Positions 7,744 to 16,779 are shown, numbered from the stretch's first letter. The stretch: DNA of 64,000 bases from Ardenticatenaceae bacterium (GCA_030065875.1 JASJCR010000020.1:38670-102669); one strand, 5' to 3'. Notes: generated by a model from the letters alone, not told the origin. Program-made: numbers and translations.

Positions 7744-9103
7744 AAGTCACGCGCTCGTCGCTAAACAAATTAAAAATTGAAGCATCTTTGAGTTTTGGTT
7801 TCCCCGGATCAGAAATTGATACCTCGGAAATTCCCTTATCATCCATCGCTTCAACCCGCACGATGGTTGTATCGATGACGACGCTGTCGCCGACCTGTGG
7901 CTGACGGCCGAGTTCACTGATGACCAGGCCACTCAACGTATCGACATCAGCTTCCGGCAGTTGAAGATCAAAGTACTCGTTAATGTCAGAAACCAGCCAA
8001 TCCCAGCGGAAGCGGGCCAATCCCTTTTCGCCGACGTATACCAACGCCGCCTCATCATCCGATTCGTCTTGCAGCTCGCCAAAAATTTCTTCAATTAAAT
8101 CTTCTAAGGTCACCAAACCGGCCGTTCCCCCAAATTCATCAAAGACAATCCCAAAATATTGCCCTGCTTTTTCCAACTTCTCCCACACGTCAGAAACCGA
8201 CATCGCTTCTGGGATATGAACAATGTCGCGTATTTCACTGCTGAGATCATCCACATCATTGACGTAGAGGCGAAACATGTCCTTGATGTGCACAAATCCT
8301 TGGATGTGATCAATGTCATTCTCAAATAGCGGAATACGGCTTTTACCGGTCTCAATCGACAGCCGCATAATTTCGGTGACGGTAGAATCAACGGGAGCGG
8401 CAATAACCCGGGTGCGATGGATCATCACCTGACGAGCGGTTAAATCGCGCAGCCGGAAGGCGTTGCGCAGCATTTGCTTTTCTTCATCGTCGAGTAAACC
8501 AACTTCATGGCTTTCTGAAACGATTATTTCAATTTCCTGAGGGGAATGAATGTGGCTGTGTCCTTCCTGATGATCCCGCCCGAGCAGTCGCAAAATCAAG
8601 AGGCCACTGCCGTTAAAAAAGGCGATCAGGGGAGATAACACCAGCATCGACACGCGCATGGGAATAGCCAGTGCCAGGGCAACTTGCTCGGGAAACTGGA
8701 TTGAAATCGACTTGGGAAGCAGTTCACCTAAAATGACCTGCAGGGCGGTAATCAAGAGCAAGACGACGATGATACCCACCGATTCGGCCGTGGCGGTGGC
8801 AAAAACTTCGTTGACTCCCTGTAAATAACCTAAAAGGGTTTCGGCGATGACGTTTTGGCCATACATGCCCAACAGCAGTGATGAAATCGTGATCCCGATT
8901 TGGCCGGTTGCTACATAGCGATCGAGCTGACTGCTGTCTTCCATGATCGGCAGAAGAATACCGGCCATCCGGTTCCCCCCTTCAGCCATCTGTCGAATAC
9001 GCGTTTTGCGGGAAGCCACGGCCGAAAACTCGGCCGCCACATAAAGAGCATTAATCGATACGAGCAAAATAATAGTTGCCGGAATTACCAAGAACTGGAT
9101 CAA
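7733..9103 (-). CDS. CNNM/CorC-HlyC family transporter-like protein (first of pair)
   Basis: 456 residues, same architecture as its downstream neighbour: DUF21/CNNM membrane domain (NALYVAAEFSAVASRKTR), CBS pair starting at ARQVMIHRTRVIAAPVDSTV and a CorC/HlyC domain (WLVSDINEYFDLQLPE). The two proteins differ clearly in sequence, so the duplication is not recent. Probable Mg2+/Co2+ homeostasis. It heads an overlapping three-gene set with the second CNNM and the HTTM-like protein. Confidence 0.88.
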   Translation of the reverse strand: MIQFLVIPATIILLVSINALYVAAEFSAVASRKTRIRQMAEGGNRMAGILLPIMEDSSQLDRYVATGQIGITISSLLLGMYGQNVIAETLLGYLQGVNEVFATATAESVGIIVVLLLITALQVILGELLPKSISIQFPEQVALALAIPMRVSMLVLSPLIAFFNGSGLLILRLLGRDHQEGHSHIHSPQEIEIIVSESHEVGLLDDEEKQMLRNAFRLRDLTARQVMIHRTRVIAAPVDSTVTEIMRLSIETGKSRIPLFENDIDHIQGFVHIKDMFRLYVNDVDDLSSEIRDIVHIPEAMSVSDVWEKLEKAGQYFGIVFDEFGGTAGLVTLEDLIEEIFGELQDESDDEAALVYVGEKGLARFRWDWLVSDINEYFDLQLPEADVDTLSGLVISELGRQPQVGDSVVIDTTIVRVEAMDDKGISEVSISDPGKPKLKDASIFNLFSDERVTYDE

Positions 9104-9395
9104 CTTAACCTCTCACAAGCAGGAAGGATAAGGGGACGGCTCCAGTTGTTTGAGCAACGACTGTCAACCCAGGGTAAGTGGTTAAGGGCAAAGTCAACTT
9201 TGCCAGGGGGAATTATGTAGTTGAGGATATTGATTCGCCAAAATGACCTGCAAGGGTCACCTTCATCATCTGCGGGCTTTATGGCAGATGCAGGCGGTGG
9301 TTCGCTTGTTGAAAACACGAGTCCCAATAATTTCCAAAAAGAAAGTCTAATGGCAATGATAAGGTATTATAAGCCAGCAGGTCCAGCAATTTCAA
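9104..9395. other. Intergenic region upstream of the CNNM genes, no gene seen
   Basis: Short frames here have no family resemblance or ribosome site. It should contain the promoter of the CNNM operon on the minus strand, but I cannot pick a convincing pair of boxes. Confidence 0.4.
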
Positions 9396-9427
9396 GACAA
9401 AAATACCTCAGCGGTGGGGCTGAGGTA
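9396..9427 (-). terminator. Rho-independent terminator of the tRNA cluster
   Basis: On the minus strand an 8-bp stem TACCTCAG/CTGAGGTA with an 8-nt loop (9404-9427) is followed by a TTTTTG tract. It lies 17 nt beyond the 3' end of tRNA-Met. Confidence 0.7.
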
Positions 9428-9443
9428 CTCATTAACAAATAGA

Positions 9444-9515
9444 TGGGCCCGCTAGGACTCGAACCTAGAACCCATCGGTTATGAGCCGACTGCTCTGCCA
9501 TTGAGCTACGGGCCC
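9444..9515 (-). tRNA. tRNA-Met-type (anticodon CAU)
   Basis: 72 nt with a 7-bp acceptor GGGCCCG/CGGGCCC, A discriminator, D arm TAGCTCAATGGCAGAGC, anticodon loop CTCATAA and T arm GGTTCGAGTCC. CAU anticodons serve Met, fMet or lysidine-modified Ile. The start pairs as an elongator, but Ile2 cannot be excluded. CCA is not encoded. Confidence 0.9.
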
Positions 9516-9544
9516 TTTTGCACAACCATCTAATTAATTAGAAG

Positions 9545-9616
9545 AGCGGGTAACGGGGCTCGAACCCGTGCATCCAGCTTGGAAGGCTGGCGCTCTACCA
9601 ATTGAGCTATACCCGC
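9545..9616 (-). tRNA. tRNA-Gly (anticodon UCC)
   Basis: 72 nt: acceptor GCGGGTA/TACCCGC, U discriminator as usual for tRNA-Gly, anticodon loop with TCC between GCCAGCC and the complementary GCTGG side, T arm GGTTCGAGCCC. No encoded CCA. Middle gene of a minus-strand cluster. Confidence 0.93.
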
Positions 9617-9710
9617 ATGATCAATTAGTAATTAACAATGATCAAAAAGGGTATCTTTAATTATAGCCTATTTGATCATTGATAATTGACCATTGTCAAT
9701 TGAAAATTGT
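9617..9710. repeat. Heptamer hairpin element, ATTGA family, between tRNAs
   Basis: Left arm CAATTAG-TAATTAA-CAATGAT and right arm TCATTGA-TAATTGA-CCATTGT-CAATTGA, inverted around a ~35-nt core. It separates the tRNA-Pro and tRNA-Gly genes. Confidence 0.7.
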
Positions 9711-9715
9711 TCTGG

Positions 9716-9789
9716 TCGGGGTAGCCAGACTCGAACTGACGACCTCTCGCTCCCAAAGCGAGCGCTCTACCAAGCTGAGCTATACCCCG
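9716..9789 (-). tRNA. tRNA-Pro (anticodon UGG)
   Basis: 74 nt: acceptor CGGGGTA/TACCCCG with the C1-G72 pair typical of bacterial tRNA-Pro, A discriminator, anticodon arm CTCGC-TTTGGGA-GCGAG, T arm GTTCGAGTC. First transcribed gene of the three-tRNA cluster. Confidence 0.93.
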
Positions 9790-10061
9790 TCGCTTCAAAT
9801 AAATAGTCAAAAGAGCGAATGGAAGTATACTGCCTGACGGGTCCCACGTCAACCGCCAAAGAGATTTCTAACGGCCAAGATGATGTTTTCAAATAGCCGC
9901 TCGTTCGGTAAACTTGATTAGCGATATTAGCGCGGGTCTGCGTCCCTGATAGCTCAAGGCTTCGCCTTTCTCAGCGGTCGGCTTCATGCTGAGAAGCGCT
10001 GCAGACCGCGTTAAAAGGTCCACAGGGCCACGCTAATTTGTATGCTGTTTTAGGAGAAACT

Positions 10062-10616
10062 ATGACCAATCGAGAAACCCATACCGTCGAAATAGCCGGA
10101 TTGACCCGCCATCTGCCGCTTTTTGAAGTTGCTCCGGGCGTGCGAATCGCCATATTCAACATGCTGGGTGATACCCACGTCGTTAAAGCGGCCGCCGCGG
10201 TGTTGGCCGAACGGCTAAAAACGTCGCAGGGAGAAGTTTTACTGACGGCCGAGGCAAAGAGCATGCCTCTCGTGTATGAAATGAGTGCCTTGATGGGCCT
10301 GCCTTATGTGGTGCTGCGAAAAAGTTATAAGAGCTATATGGGTGAGGCGATAAGCGCCACAACTGTCTCGATAACGACCGGCAAGGAGCAAACCTTGTAT
10401 CTCGATGAAAAAGATAGACATTTGGTCACCGGAAAAAAAGTAATCATCCTCGATGACGTCATCAGCACCGGCAGCACGCTCAAGGGGATGGAAAATGTGG
10501 TCACCACCGCCTCCGGCACGGTCACGGAAATTGCGGCCGTTTTCACCGAGGGAGAGGCTGATTGGTCACACATCCTGGCCCTGGGAAATTTGCCTGTCTT
10601 TGTCAATGAAGATTGA
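10062..10616 (+). CDS. Purine phosphoribosyltransferase, adenine/xanthine type
   Basis: 184 residues from ATG 10062, chosen because TAGGAGA lies just upstream; the frame extends to 10038 without a ribosome site. The PRPP loop VIILDDVISTGSTL is the 13-residue signature of type I PRTases. Overall layout and length match Apt/Xpt (~180 aa). Reaction: purine base plus PRPP to nucleotide, a salvage step. Whether adenine or xanthine is the base cannot be decided by eye. It runs directly into the hydantoinase B gene (14-nt gap), hinting at a purine or hydantoin nitrogen catabolism link. Confidence 0.78.
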   Translation: MTNRETHTVEIAGLTRHLPLFEVAPGVRIAIFNMLGDTHVVKAAAAVLAERLKTSQGEVLLTAEAKSMPLVYEMSALMGLPYVVLRKSYKSYMGEAISATTVSITTGKEQTLYLDEKDRHLVTGKKVIILDDVISTGSTLKGMENVVTTASGTVTEIAAVFTEGEADWSHILALGNLPVFVNED

Positions 10617-10629
10617 CCAAAAGGCGATC

Positions 10630-12249
10630 ATGGACTCAGCAACCCTCTCCATTTTTAACAATCTTTTTTCTTCTGTGGCAGAAGAGATGGGGGTCACCCT
10701 TGAACAAGCCGCCTACAGCCCCAATATCAAGGAGCGGCTTGATTTTAGCTGTGCTGTCTTCCTAGGGGACGGCCGAATGCTGGCCCAGGCGGCCCACATT
10801 CCGGTTCATTTGGGGGCGATGCCGGCATCCGTTCAGGCCGCAATTACCGAGTGCGCCCCATTCGCTCCCGGTGATGTGGTGATGCTCAACGATCCTTATC
10901 TCGGCGGCAACCACCTGCCGGACATCACCATGGTTTCCCCCGTCTTTGTTTCCCCACCATCCGCCAACACCCATCACCCATCACCAAATACCCGCCACCC
11001 TTCCCCCGAATTCTTCGTCGCCTCCCGAGCCCATCACGCCGATGTAGGGGGTATGTCTCCCGGTTCGATGCCCCTCTCACGAGAGCTGTACCAGGAAGGG
11101 GTGATTATTCCCCCGATCAAAATCGTCGCTGCCGGAAAACGCAACGAAGCGGCCTGGAAACTGTTTTTGCGGAACGTGCGCACGCCGGTCGAGCGGGCCG
11201 GCGACGCAGCCGCCCAAATTGCGGCCCATACAATTGGAGCCAAACGACTGCTGGAAATTGTGACTCGCTATGGTTTAGAAGAAACCATGGTTCAGGCCCG
11301 GTCGCTGATCGCCTACGCCTCGCGGCTAACTGAAGCAGCCATTGCCAAAATTTCGGCCGGCACATACGTTTTCACCGATTATTTGGACAACGATGGGCAA
11401 TCGGAAAATCCAATTCCCATATGCGTGACCCTAACCGCGGCCGAGAAGCGGCTCACGGTTGATTTTTCCGGCACCTCTCCGGCCGTGCGGGGCAACCTCA
11501 ATACCGTCCCGGCGGTGGCCGAATCAGCCGTCGCTTACTGCGTACGCTGTATCGCCCTGGCTCTGCTCGATGCCGATCTACCCATGAACGATGGCGCCTT
11601 TGCCCCGGTTGAGGTCATCTGCCCGGAAGGCAGCCTCGTGAACCCCCGGCCGCCGCATGCCGTGGCCGCCGGCAACGTCGAAACGTCTCAGCGCATCACG
11701 GATGCCGTTTTCGGGGCGTTTGCCCAAGCCCTCCCAACCCTCATTCCTGCCGCCAGCCAGGGCACAATGAACAACTTCACCTTTGGCGGGGTCACCGCCG
11801 ACGGGCCATTTGCTTACTACGAAACCAACGGCGGGGGATTGGGGGCCGGTCCCGCGGCCGTCGGTGGCAGTGGCATGCACGCTCATATGAGCAATACCCT
11901 AAACACCCCGATTGAAGCCCTTGAAGTGACATTTCCTATTCGCGTCCACCAATACGCTTATCGAGCGCACTCCGGAGGAAAAGGACGCCATCGCGGGGGC
12001 AACGGGCTGATTCGGGAAATGGAGTTTTTGGCACCGGTTAACGCGACGATTATGAGCGAACGACGCGAGCGAGGTCCATACGGGCTTGAGGGTGGTGAAG
12101 ATGGGTTGCCCGGCCGAAATTTGTTGATCCGCGACGGTCAGGAAAAATTGCTGCCGGGGAAAATCACCCTTGATCTGGAGCCGGGCGACCGCATCCAAAT
12201 CAAAACGCCAGGTGGGGGTGGGTGGGGTAATTCCCCGGAAAATAGATAG
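10630..12249 (+). CDS. Hydantoinase B / oxoprolinase-family subunit with repeat-derived insertion
   Basis: 539 residues. HyuB-type proteins pair with HyuA to hydrolyse N-methylhydantoin, 5-oxoproline or related amides. Typical segments: AAYSPNIKERLDFSCAVF, ARMLAQ-like GDGRMLAQAAHIPVHLGAMP, LNDPYLGGNHLPDI, RAHHADVGGMSPGSMP and GGGWGN at the C-terminus. No HyuA gene is adjacent, so the partner must lie elsewhere or the protein acts alone. Residues 108-127 (10951-11010; pattern SPPSANTHHPSPNTRHPSP) are encoded by CACCCAT-type heptamers and interrupt the normally continuous PVF...FFVASRAHHAD strand. The insertion keeps the frame. An in-frame ATG at 10606 overlapping the PRTase stop is an alternative start. 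Confidence 0.85.
   Translation: MDSATLSIFNNLFSSVAEEMGVTLEQAAYSPNIKERLDFSCAVFLGDGRMLAQAAHIPVHLGAMPASVQAAITECAPFAPGDVVMLNDPYLGGNHLPDITMVSPVFVSPPSANTHHPSPNTRHPSPEFFVASRAHHADVGGMSPGSMPLSRELYQEGVIIPPIKIVAAGKRNEAAWKLFLRNVRTPVERAGDAAAQIAAHTIGAKRLLEIVTRYGLEETMVQARSLIAYASRLTEAAIAKISAGTYVFTDYLDNDGQSENPIPICVTLTAAEKRLTVDFSGTSPAVRGNLNTVPAVAESAVAYCVRCIALALLDADLPMNDGAFAPVEVICPEGSLVNPRPPHAVAAGNVETSQRITDAVFGAFAQALPTLIPAASQGTMNNFTFGGVTADGPFAYYETNGGGLGAGPAAVGGSGMHAHMSNTLNTPIEALEVTFPIRVHQYAYRAHSGGKGRHRGGNGLIREMEFLAPVNATIMSERRERGPYGLEGGEDGLPGRNLLIRDGQEKLLPGKITLDLEPGDRIQIKTPGGGGWGNSPENR
10951..11010. repeat. CACCCAT-type heptamer repeat inside hydantoinase B
   Basis: Units CCGCCAA-CACCCAT-CACCCAT-CACCAAA-TACCCGC-CACCCTT. 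Same family (opposite sense) as the GATGGGT array at 15167-15209 and same sense as 38186-38232. About 60 bp, an exact multiple of three, so the gene stays open. Confidence 0.8.
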
Positions 12250-12282
12250 GAGGCAGGTTACTTTAAAGCATTTTCCGGGAAA

Positions 12283-12310
12283 TTGTGTATCCTCAATTCT
12301 CTGGTATGAT
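12283..12310 (+). promoter_or_regulatory. Possible promoter of ppc
   Basis: TTGTGT at 12283-12288 and TATGAT at 12305-12310 with a 16-nt spacer, 44 nt before the ppc start. Confidence 0.4.
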
Positions 12311-12353
12311 TTCGTGATTACCCGCAGCCAAAAATACAATTAGGAAGAGGAAA

Positions 12354-15167
12354 ATGGCCAAGAATACCCCTGAACAGGAACAGTTAAGCAGCGATATTCA
12401 CCTTCTGGGTGACATTCTCGGCCGGGTCATGCGCCGCCAGGCCGGGGTCGACATTTTTGATCTCGAAGAACGGATACGCAGCCTGGCCAAAGTTCGCCGC
12501 ATCGATGATGATCCGGCCATCATCAACAAAATTAACGAGATCATCAACCAGCTCACCATCCATGAAGCGGAAAATATCGCCCGCGCCTTCACCGTTTATT
12601 TCCAACTGGTTAATTTAGCTGAAGATCAGCAGCGCGTGCGCCGGCTGCGAAATAAGGCCCAGGAAGCGTATCCAGCACCGGTCAAAGATTCGATTCGAGC
12701 TGCCTTCGCATATTTGTGGCGTCAGGGGGTAGATGAAGAAGAAATGAAGCAGATTCTGGCTTCCCTGCAAATCGAACCTGTCTTCACCGCTCACCCCACA
12801 GAAGCCAAACGACGCACCATTTTGTCCAAACTTCGCCGGCTGCGCGAAGGGTTACAAACGCTTGAACAGCAAAATTTGCTGCCCGTTGAAGAACGCCGGC
12901 TGCGGGAAGATATTTTGGCGGAAATCATGATTTTATGGCTGACCAGCCAAAGTCGGGTCGAAAAACCGAAGGTGACCGATGAAGTCAAAACCGGTCTGTA
13001 CTATTTTGAGGATCCGATTTGGGATATAGTGCCCGATATCTACCGCGAAATGCAGGCCGCCCTGGCCGAATATTATCCCCGCTTGCAAATGCCGCGCCGC
13101 TTCCTGTCATTCGGGTCGTGGATAGGGGGTGATCGGGATGGCAATCCCAACGTCACGGCGTTTGTAACTGCGGAAACCATCCGTCTGCATCGTGGTCTGG
13201 CCATCACCCGTCATCGCGATAAAGTGCGCTCCCTCGACCGCTCCCTCAGCTTGTCCAGCCGTCTGACCGAAGTCACCCCGCAAATGATGAAATTGCTGGC
13301 CGAGGAAGAGGAGGAGGGATTTTCTTCCCACGTCAAGTTCTTAAAAAGCCAATATCCGGAAGAACCGTATCGCTTGTTGGCGGCCGTTCTTCGCTCGGAC
13401 CTTGATGATGCCAATCGAGATCCGGTAAAAACCCGCCTGTTTGGCGAAGAAACCTCCCCGATGACTAACATTCGCACCGGTGACGATGTCCGTCATATTC
13501 TTGATTCAATCCAGGACAGTCTCGTGCAAAACAACGCTCGCGAAATTGCCAATACCGACGTGCGGGATGCCCTGATCCAGGCGGATGTCTTTGGCCTGCA
13601 CGTGGCTCGTCTTGATTTTCGGCAGTACAGCGACATTCATGACGCAGTGATGGATGAACTGCTGGGCAAATTAAACCTGTGTTCCGACTATCTGACGCGA
13701 GATGTGGCCGGAAAAACGGCCGTTTTAACCGAACTGCTCGACCAAAAAACCCCCAACCTAAACCAGCTGGATGGATTGTCAACTCAGGCGACCGAGCTGC
13801 TCGCTCTGTTTAAAGTGATTGGGAATGCCGTTAAGCTGTACGGAGCGGAAATCATCGGCCCATTTATCATCAGCATGACGACAGATGTGGATGATGTGCT
13901 CACGGTGCTGCTGTTTGGCAAATGGCATGGGTTATGCATGAATGAGGGGGAAAACCCGGAAGCGCTGGCCGTCTCGCCACTTTTTGAAACCCGCGAAGAT
14001 TTGGTCAACGCCCCGCGGGTGATGAGCGAGCTGTTTAATCACCCCAGCTACAGCAAACATTTGGCCCGTCACAATCGCCATCAGCACATTATGATTGGCT
14101 ATTCAGACAGCAACAAAGACGCCGGCTATCTGACCGCCCAGTGGGAACTTTATCAGGCCCAGGAGCAGTTAGGGAACTGCTGTCGCGATCACGGAGTAAA
14201 GTTGACCCTGTTTCACGGCCGGGGAGGCACCATCGCTCGCGGCGGCGGACCGGCCAACCGAGCCATATTGGCTCAACCACCGGGCACCGTCGACGGCCGG
14301 ATTCGCATCACCGTTCAGGGAGAAGTGATTGACAACCGTTTTGGCCATCCGGATGTGGCCAAACGCCATCTCGAGCAGCTTATCAATGCCGTTTTGGTCT
14401 CAAGCTCTTCCCATCATCTCTCCAAAGCAACCCCCAAAGTGGCCTGGAGAGAAGCGGTAAAAACCCTCTCCCAAACCGCTTTTAATGCCTATCGCAGCTT
14501 TGTTTACGATGATCCCAAACTCCTGGCGTATTGGCAGGAAGCCACGCCGATTAATGAATTGAGCGGCATGCGTATTGGATCCCGGCCGGCTAAACGACAA
14601 GCGAAAGGAGACATTTTTGCCAGCCTGCGTGCAATACCTTGGGGATTTAGCTGGATGCAAAGTCGACACGTCCTGCCCGGCTGGTATGGCGTCGGTGAGG
14701 CGCTGGAAAATTTTGTGATGCAGGGAGACGACACCGCTAACGAAACCAGCCTGGCTCTTTTGCAAGAAATGTACACCGAGTGGCCGTTCTTTAAAACGAT
14801 GCTCGATAACGTTCAGGTCTCACTCGGGAAGGCGGATATGGGGATCGCCCGTCTCTATGCGAACTTAGTCAGCGATGAAGAGGTCCGTGAAACCATTTAT
14901 GCCCATATTTTGACCTCGTTTAATCGCACCCATGATTGGATTGTTCGGGTAACCGGCCAGCGCCAAATTCTCGACAATGAAACCACGCTCAAACGATCGA
15001 TTCGCCTTCGCAATCCATATGTCGATCCGCTCAACTTCATTCAAATCAATTTGCTAAAAAAGGTCCGCCAGCGCGCTCAAGACAATATACCGGAAGATGC
15101 GGAATTGATGCAGGCCCTCTACCTGACCATAAATGGGGTGGCGGCCGGGCTGCGGAATACGGGGTGA
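12354..15167 (+). CDS. ppc: Phosphoenolpyruvate carboxylase
   Basis: 937 residues, full length for the bacterial enzyme (883-940 aa). Adds bicarbonate to PEP to give oxaloacetate, replenishing the TCA cycle; cytoplasmic tetramer. Signature regions: VFTAHPTEAKRRTIL with the catalytic His, GSWIGGDRDGNP, MIGYSDSNKDAGYL and FHGRGGTIARGGGP. Start ATG 12354 follows AGGAAGAGGAAA. The usual C-terminal NTG ends the protein (RNTG). A plausible promoter lies at 12283-12310, and a GATGGGT heptamer array starts at the stop codon. Confidence 0.97.
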   Translation: MAKNTPEQEQLSSDIHLLGDILGRVMRRQAGVDIFDLEERIRSLAKVRRIDDDPAIINKINEIINQLTIHEAENIARAFTVYFQLVNLAEDQQRVRRLRNKAQEAYPAPVKDSIRAAFAYLWRQGVDEEEMKQILASLQIEPVFTAHPTEAKRRTILSKLRRLREGLQTLEQQNLLPVEERRLREDILAEIMILWLTSQSRVEKPKVTDEVKTGLYYFEDPIWDIVPDIYREMQAALAEYYPRLQMPRRFLSFGSWIGGDRDGNPNVTAFVTAETIRLHRGLAITRHRDKVRSLDRSLSLSSRLTEVTPQMMKLLAEEEEEGFSSHVKFLKSQYPEEPYRLLAAVLRSDLDDANRDPVKTRLFGEETSPMTNIRTGDDVRHILDSIQDSLVQNNAREIANTDVRDALIQADVFGLHVARLDFRQYSDIHDAVMDELLGKLNLCSDYLTRDVAGKTAVLTELLDQKTPNLNQLDGLSTQATELLALFKVIGNAVKLYGAEIIGPFIISMTTDVDDVLTVLLFGKWHGLCMNEGENPEALAVSPLFETREDLVNAPRVMSELFNHPSYSKHLARHNRHQHIMIGYSDSNKDAGYLTAQWELYQAQEQLGNCCRDHGVKLTLFHGRGGTIARGGGPANRAILAQPPGTVDGRIRITVQGEVIDNRFGHPDVAKRHLEQLINAVLVSSSSHHLSKATPKVAWREAVKTLSQTAFNAYRSFVYDDPKLLAYWQEATPINELSGMRIGSRPAKRQAKGDIFASLRAIPWGFSWMQSRHVLPGWYGVGEALENFVMQGDDTANETSLALLQEMYTEWPFFKTMLDNVQVSLGKADMGIARLYANLVSDEEVRETIYAHILTSFNRTHDWIVRVTGQRQILDNETTLKRSIRLRNPYVDPLNFIQINLLKKVRQRAQDNIPEDAELMQALYLTINGVAAGLRNTG

Positions 15168-15209
15168 TGGGTGTTGGGTGATGGGTGATGGGTGATGGGT
15201 GATGGGTGA
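15167..15209. repeat. GATGGGT heptamer array, ~6 units
   Basis: gatgggt-gttgggt-gatgggt repeated, directly abutting the ppc stop codon (TGA is read inside the first unit). Reverse complement of the CACCCAT family at 10951 and 38186. Confidence 0.85.
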
Positions 15210-15260
15210 AAGTAGTTCAACATTACCGATTTTAAATAGGCATAGATTATAGGAGTAACC

Positions 15261-16043
15261 ATGACCAAGTCGCGCTTCATGCTCACCCCATATTTTCTCG
15301 ATGAATATCGCGAGGGGCTTCATGCCGCAGGCGAAATCGCCTCAGATTGCCCCATCAACCGCCTCGATCTTGACCCCGCCGCTGCAGACATCCAGCACCG
15401 GGTGCTGCCCCTTTATCAGAAGATCAAGTCATTTGTCCAGGCGGCCGCGGAGGAAGATGAAATTCCGGTGGCAATGAATGGCGACTGTGTGATGGCCATT
15501 CCCGTTCTGGCCGGGCTGCAGGCCGCTGGGATTGATCCGCTGCTGCTGTGGTTTGATGCGCATGGGGATTTTAACAACTGGGAGACCTCCCCCAGCGGTT
15601 TTTTAGGCGGTATGCCGCTGGCCATGATGGTCGGTCTGGGCGAACAAACAATCGTGGAGGATATGGAAGCCCGTCATCTGGCACCGGCCGATGTGGTGTT
15701 AACCGACGGCCGCGACCTCGATCCCGGCGAAGTAGACCTGGTCAACCGCTCAAACATCATTCATCTGAAAACGATTGAACAGCTGCGGGAAATCGACCTG
15801 TCACAAAAACCATTGTGGATCCATTTTGACTGTGACGTCCTGCGTCTTGAAGATATACCGGCCGTGTCTTACCCGGCCGCCGGAGGCCCCTCAACCACCG
15901 AATTAGGGGCGATTTTTGATCATATTTATCAAACCGGTCAGGTCGTCTGTGTTTCAGTCTCACTACCCAATCCAAATCTCGATGGGGATGGGCGCAGTAT
16001 GGCCACAACAATCAAACTTACCAATATTTTGCTCGGACCGTAA
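15261..16043 (+). CDS. Arginase/agmatinase-fold protein with altered metal ligand
   Basis: 260 residues. Ureohydrolase fold: WFDAHGDFN supplies the D-A-H-x-D metal ligands and HFDCDVL the D-x-D ligands. The first motif, GGDHS in true arginases, reads NGDC here, so the expected first His ligand is Cys. The last motif, normally SxDxDxxDP, is also loose (HFDCDVLRLEDIP). Similar GDC variants exist in uncharacterised arginase-family proteins. Arginine or agmatine hydrolysis is therefore not assured; a different C-N hydrolase or a weak metal enzyme is possible. Start ATG follows TAGGAGTAACC. Confidence 0.75.
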   Translation: MTKSRFMLTPYFLDEYREGLHAAGEIASDCPINRLDLDPAAADIQHRVLPLYQKIKSFVQAAAEEDEIPVAMNGDCVMAIPVLAGLQAAGIDPLLLWFDAHGDFNNWETSPSGFLGGMPLAMMVGLGEQTIVEDMEARHLAPADVVLTDGRDLDPGEVDLVNRSNIIHLKTIEQLREIDLSQKPLWIHFDCDVLRLEDIPAVSYPAAGGPSTTELGAIFDHIYQTGQVVCVSVSLPNPNLDGDGRSMATTIKLTNILLGP

Positions 16044-16147
16044 ACCAAATCGTCTTGATGGTTTCTCCGTATTATTACGGATGTGGGATGGCTTTGCCCC
16101 AATTTACAATGGGTTCATTCCTTAATAAATGCAGCAGGAAAGCCATC

Positions 16148-16639
16148 ATGAAACCTATCGAACAAGAAATCGTATCCTTACTGAAGGAAACAATTGGATA
16201 TGCATTTGTCGATCAACGGCTAATGATTCGGTTTGTTTCTCCCAACTTTTACCAAATTTTTGCACCAGCTCAATCCGAAGTTGTAGGGGAACCCATCATT
16301 GAGGTAATAGAGGAGTTCGTCGGCCTGGAAATGGAGCTGCTCAATATTTTGCGCGGAGAAGCTCCGGAACTACACCTACACGAAATCAATCGTGAAGGGC
16401 AAGGCATTTCCCCCCAATTCTTTGATTTTCACATCTCTGCGTTCAATTCTGCTGGTTTACTCATTGTTGTGGAAAATCGAACCAGAGAATTGACGCGCAT
16501 CCAATCCGCATTACAAGACCTTCATGATTTAGAACAGATAATCAAAAGATTGTCGGCCGCAAACCGGCAGATAGCGGAGTCACATCGTTCAAAATCCAAG
16601 GCGTTGGCTCAGCTTTCAACTTTTTTTAAGCCAAAATAG
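16148..16639 (+). CDS. Small PAS-like protein with coiled-coil tail; amber codon in a longer open frame
   Basis: 163 residues from ATG 16148 (AGGAA upstream; the frame to 16055 has no ribosome site). Residues ~15-115 look like a PAS sensor (YAFVDQRLMIRFVSPNFYQIF, VVGEPIIEVIEEF, then a FDFHISAF..LLIVVENRT strand pair). A helical tail follows (LQDLHDLEQIIKRLSAANRQIAES). After the TAG at 16637-16639 the same frame stays open for 41 further codons to TAA at 16763-16765. It reads like real protein (LSELKEIRELIGAGS, then HLFFLVETFNRSLEV). A recent nonsense mutation, a sequencing error or readthrough are possible. No kinase or output domain is attached. Confidence 0.65.
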   Translation: MKPIEQEIVSLLKETIGYAFVDQRLMIRFVSPNFYQIFAPAQSEVVGEPIIEVIEEFVGLEMELLNILRGEAPELHLHEINREGQGISPQFFDFHISAFNSAGLLIVVENRTRELTRIQSALQDLHDLEQIIKRLSAANRQIAESHRSKSKALAQLSTFFKPK

Positions 16640-16779
16640 CTGCAAATTTTAAGCGAGCTAAAAGAAATACGAGAGTTAATCGGAGCAGGGTCGACACCCA
16701 CAACAACCCAAATTGATCATCTTTTTTTTCTAGTTGAAACCTTTAATCGGTCGTTAGAAGTGTAAAGCGCGATTTTGTA

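Noticed and set aside
9221..9442. 73-codon frame upstream of the tRNA genes
   Set aside because: Low-complexity translation, no ribosome site, and its end overlaps the tRNA terminator.
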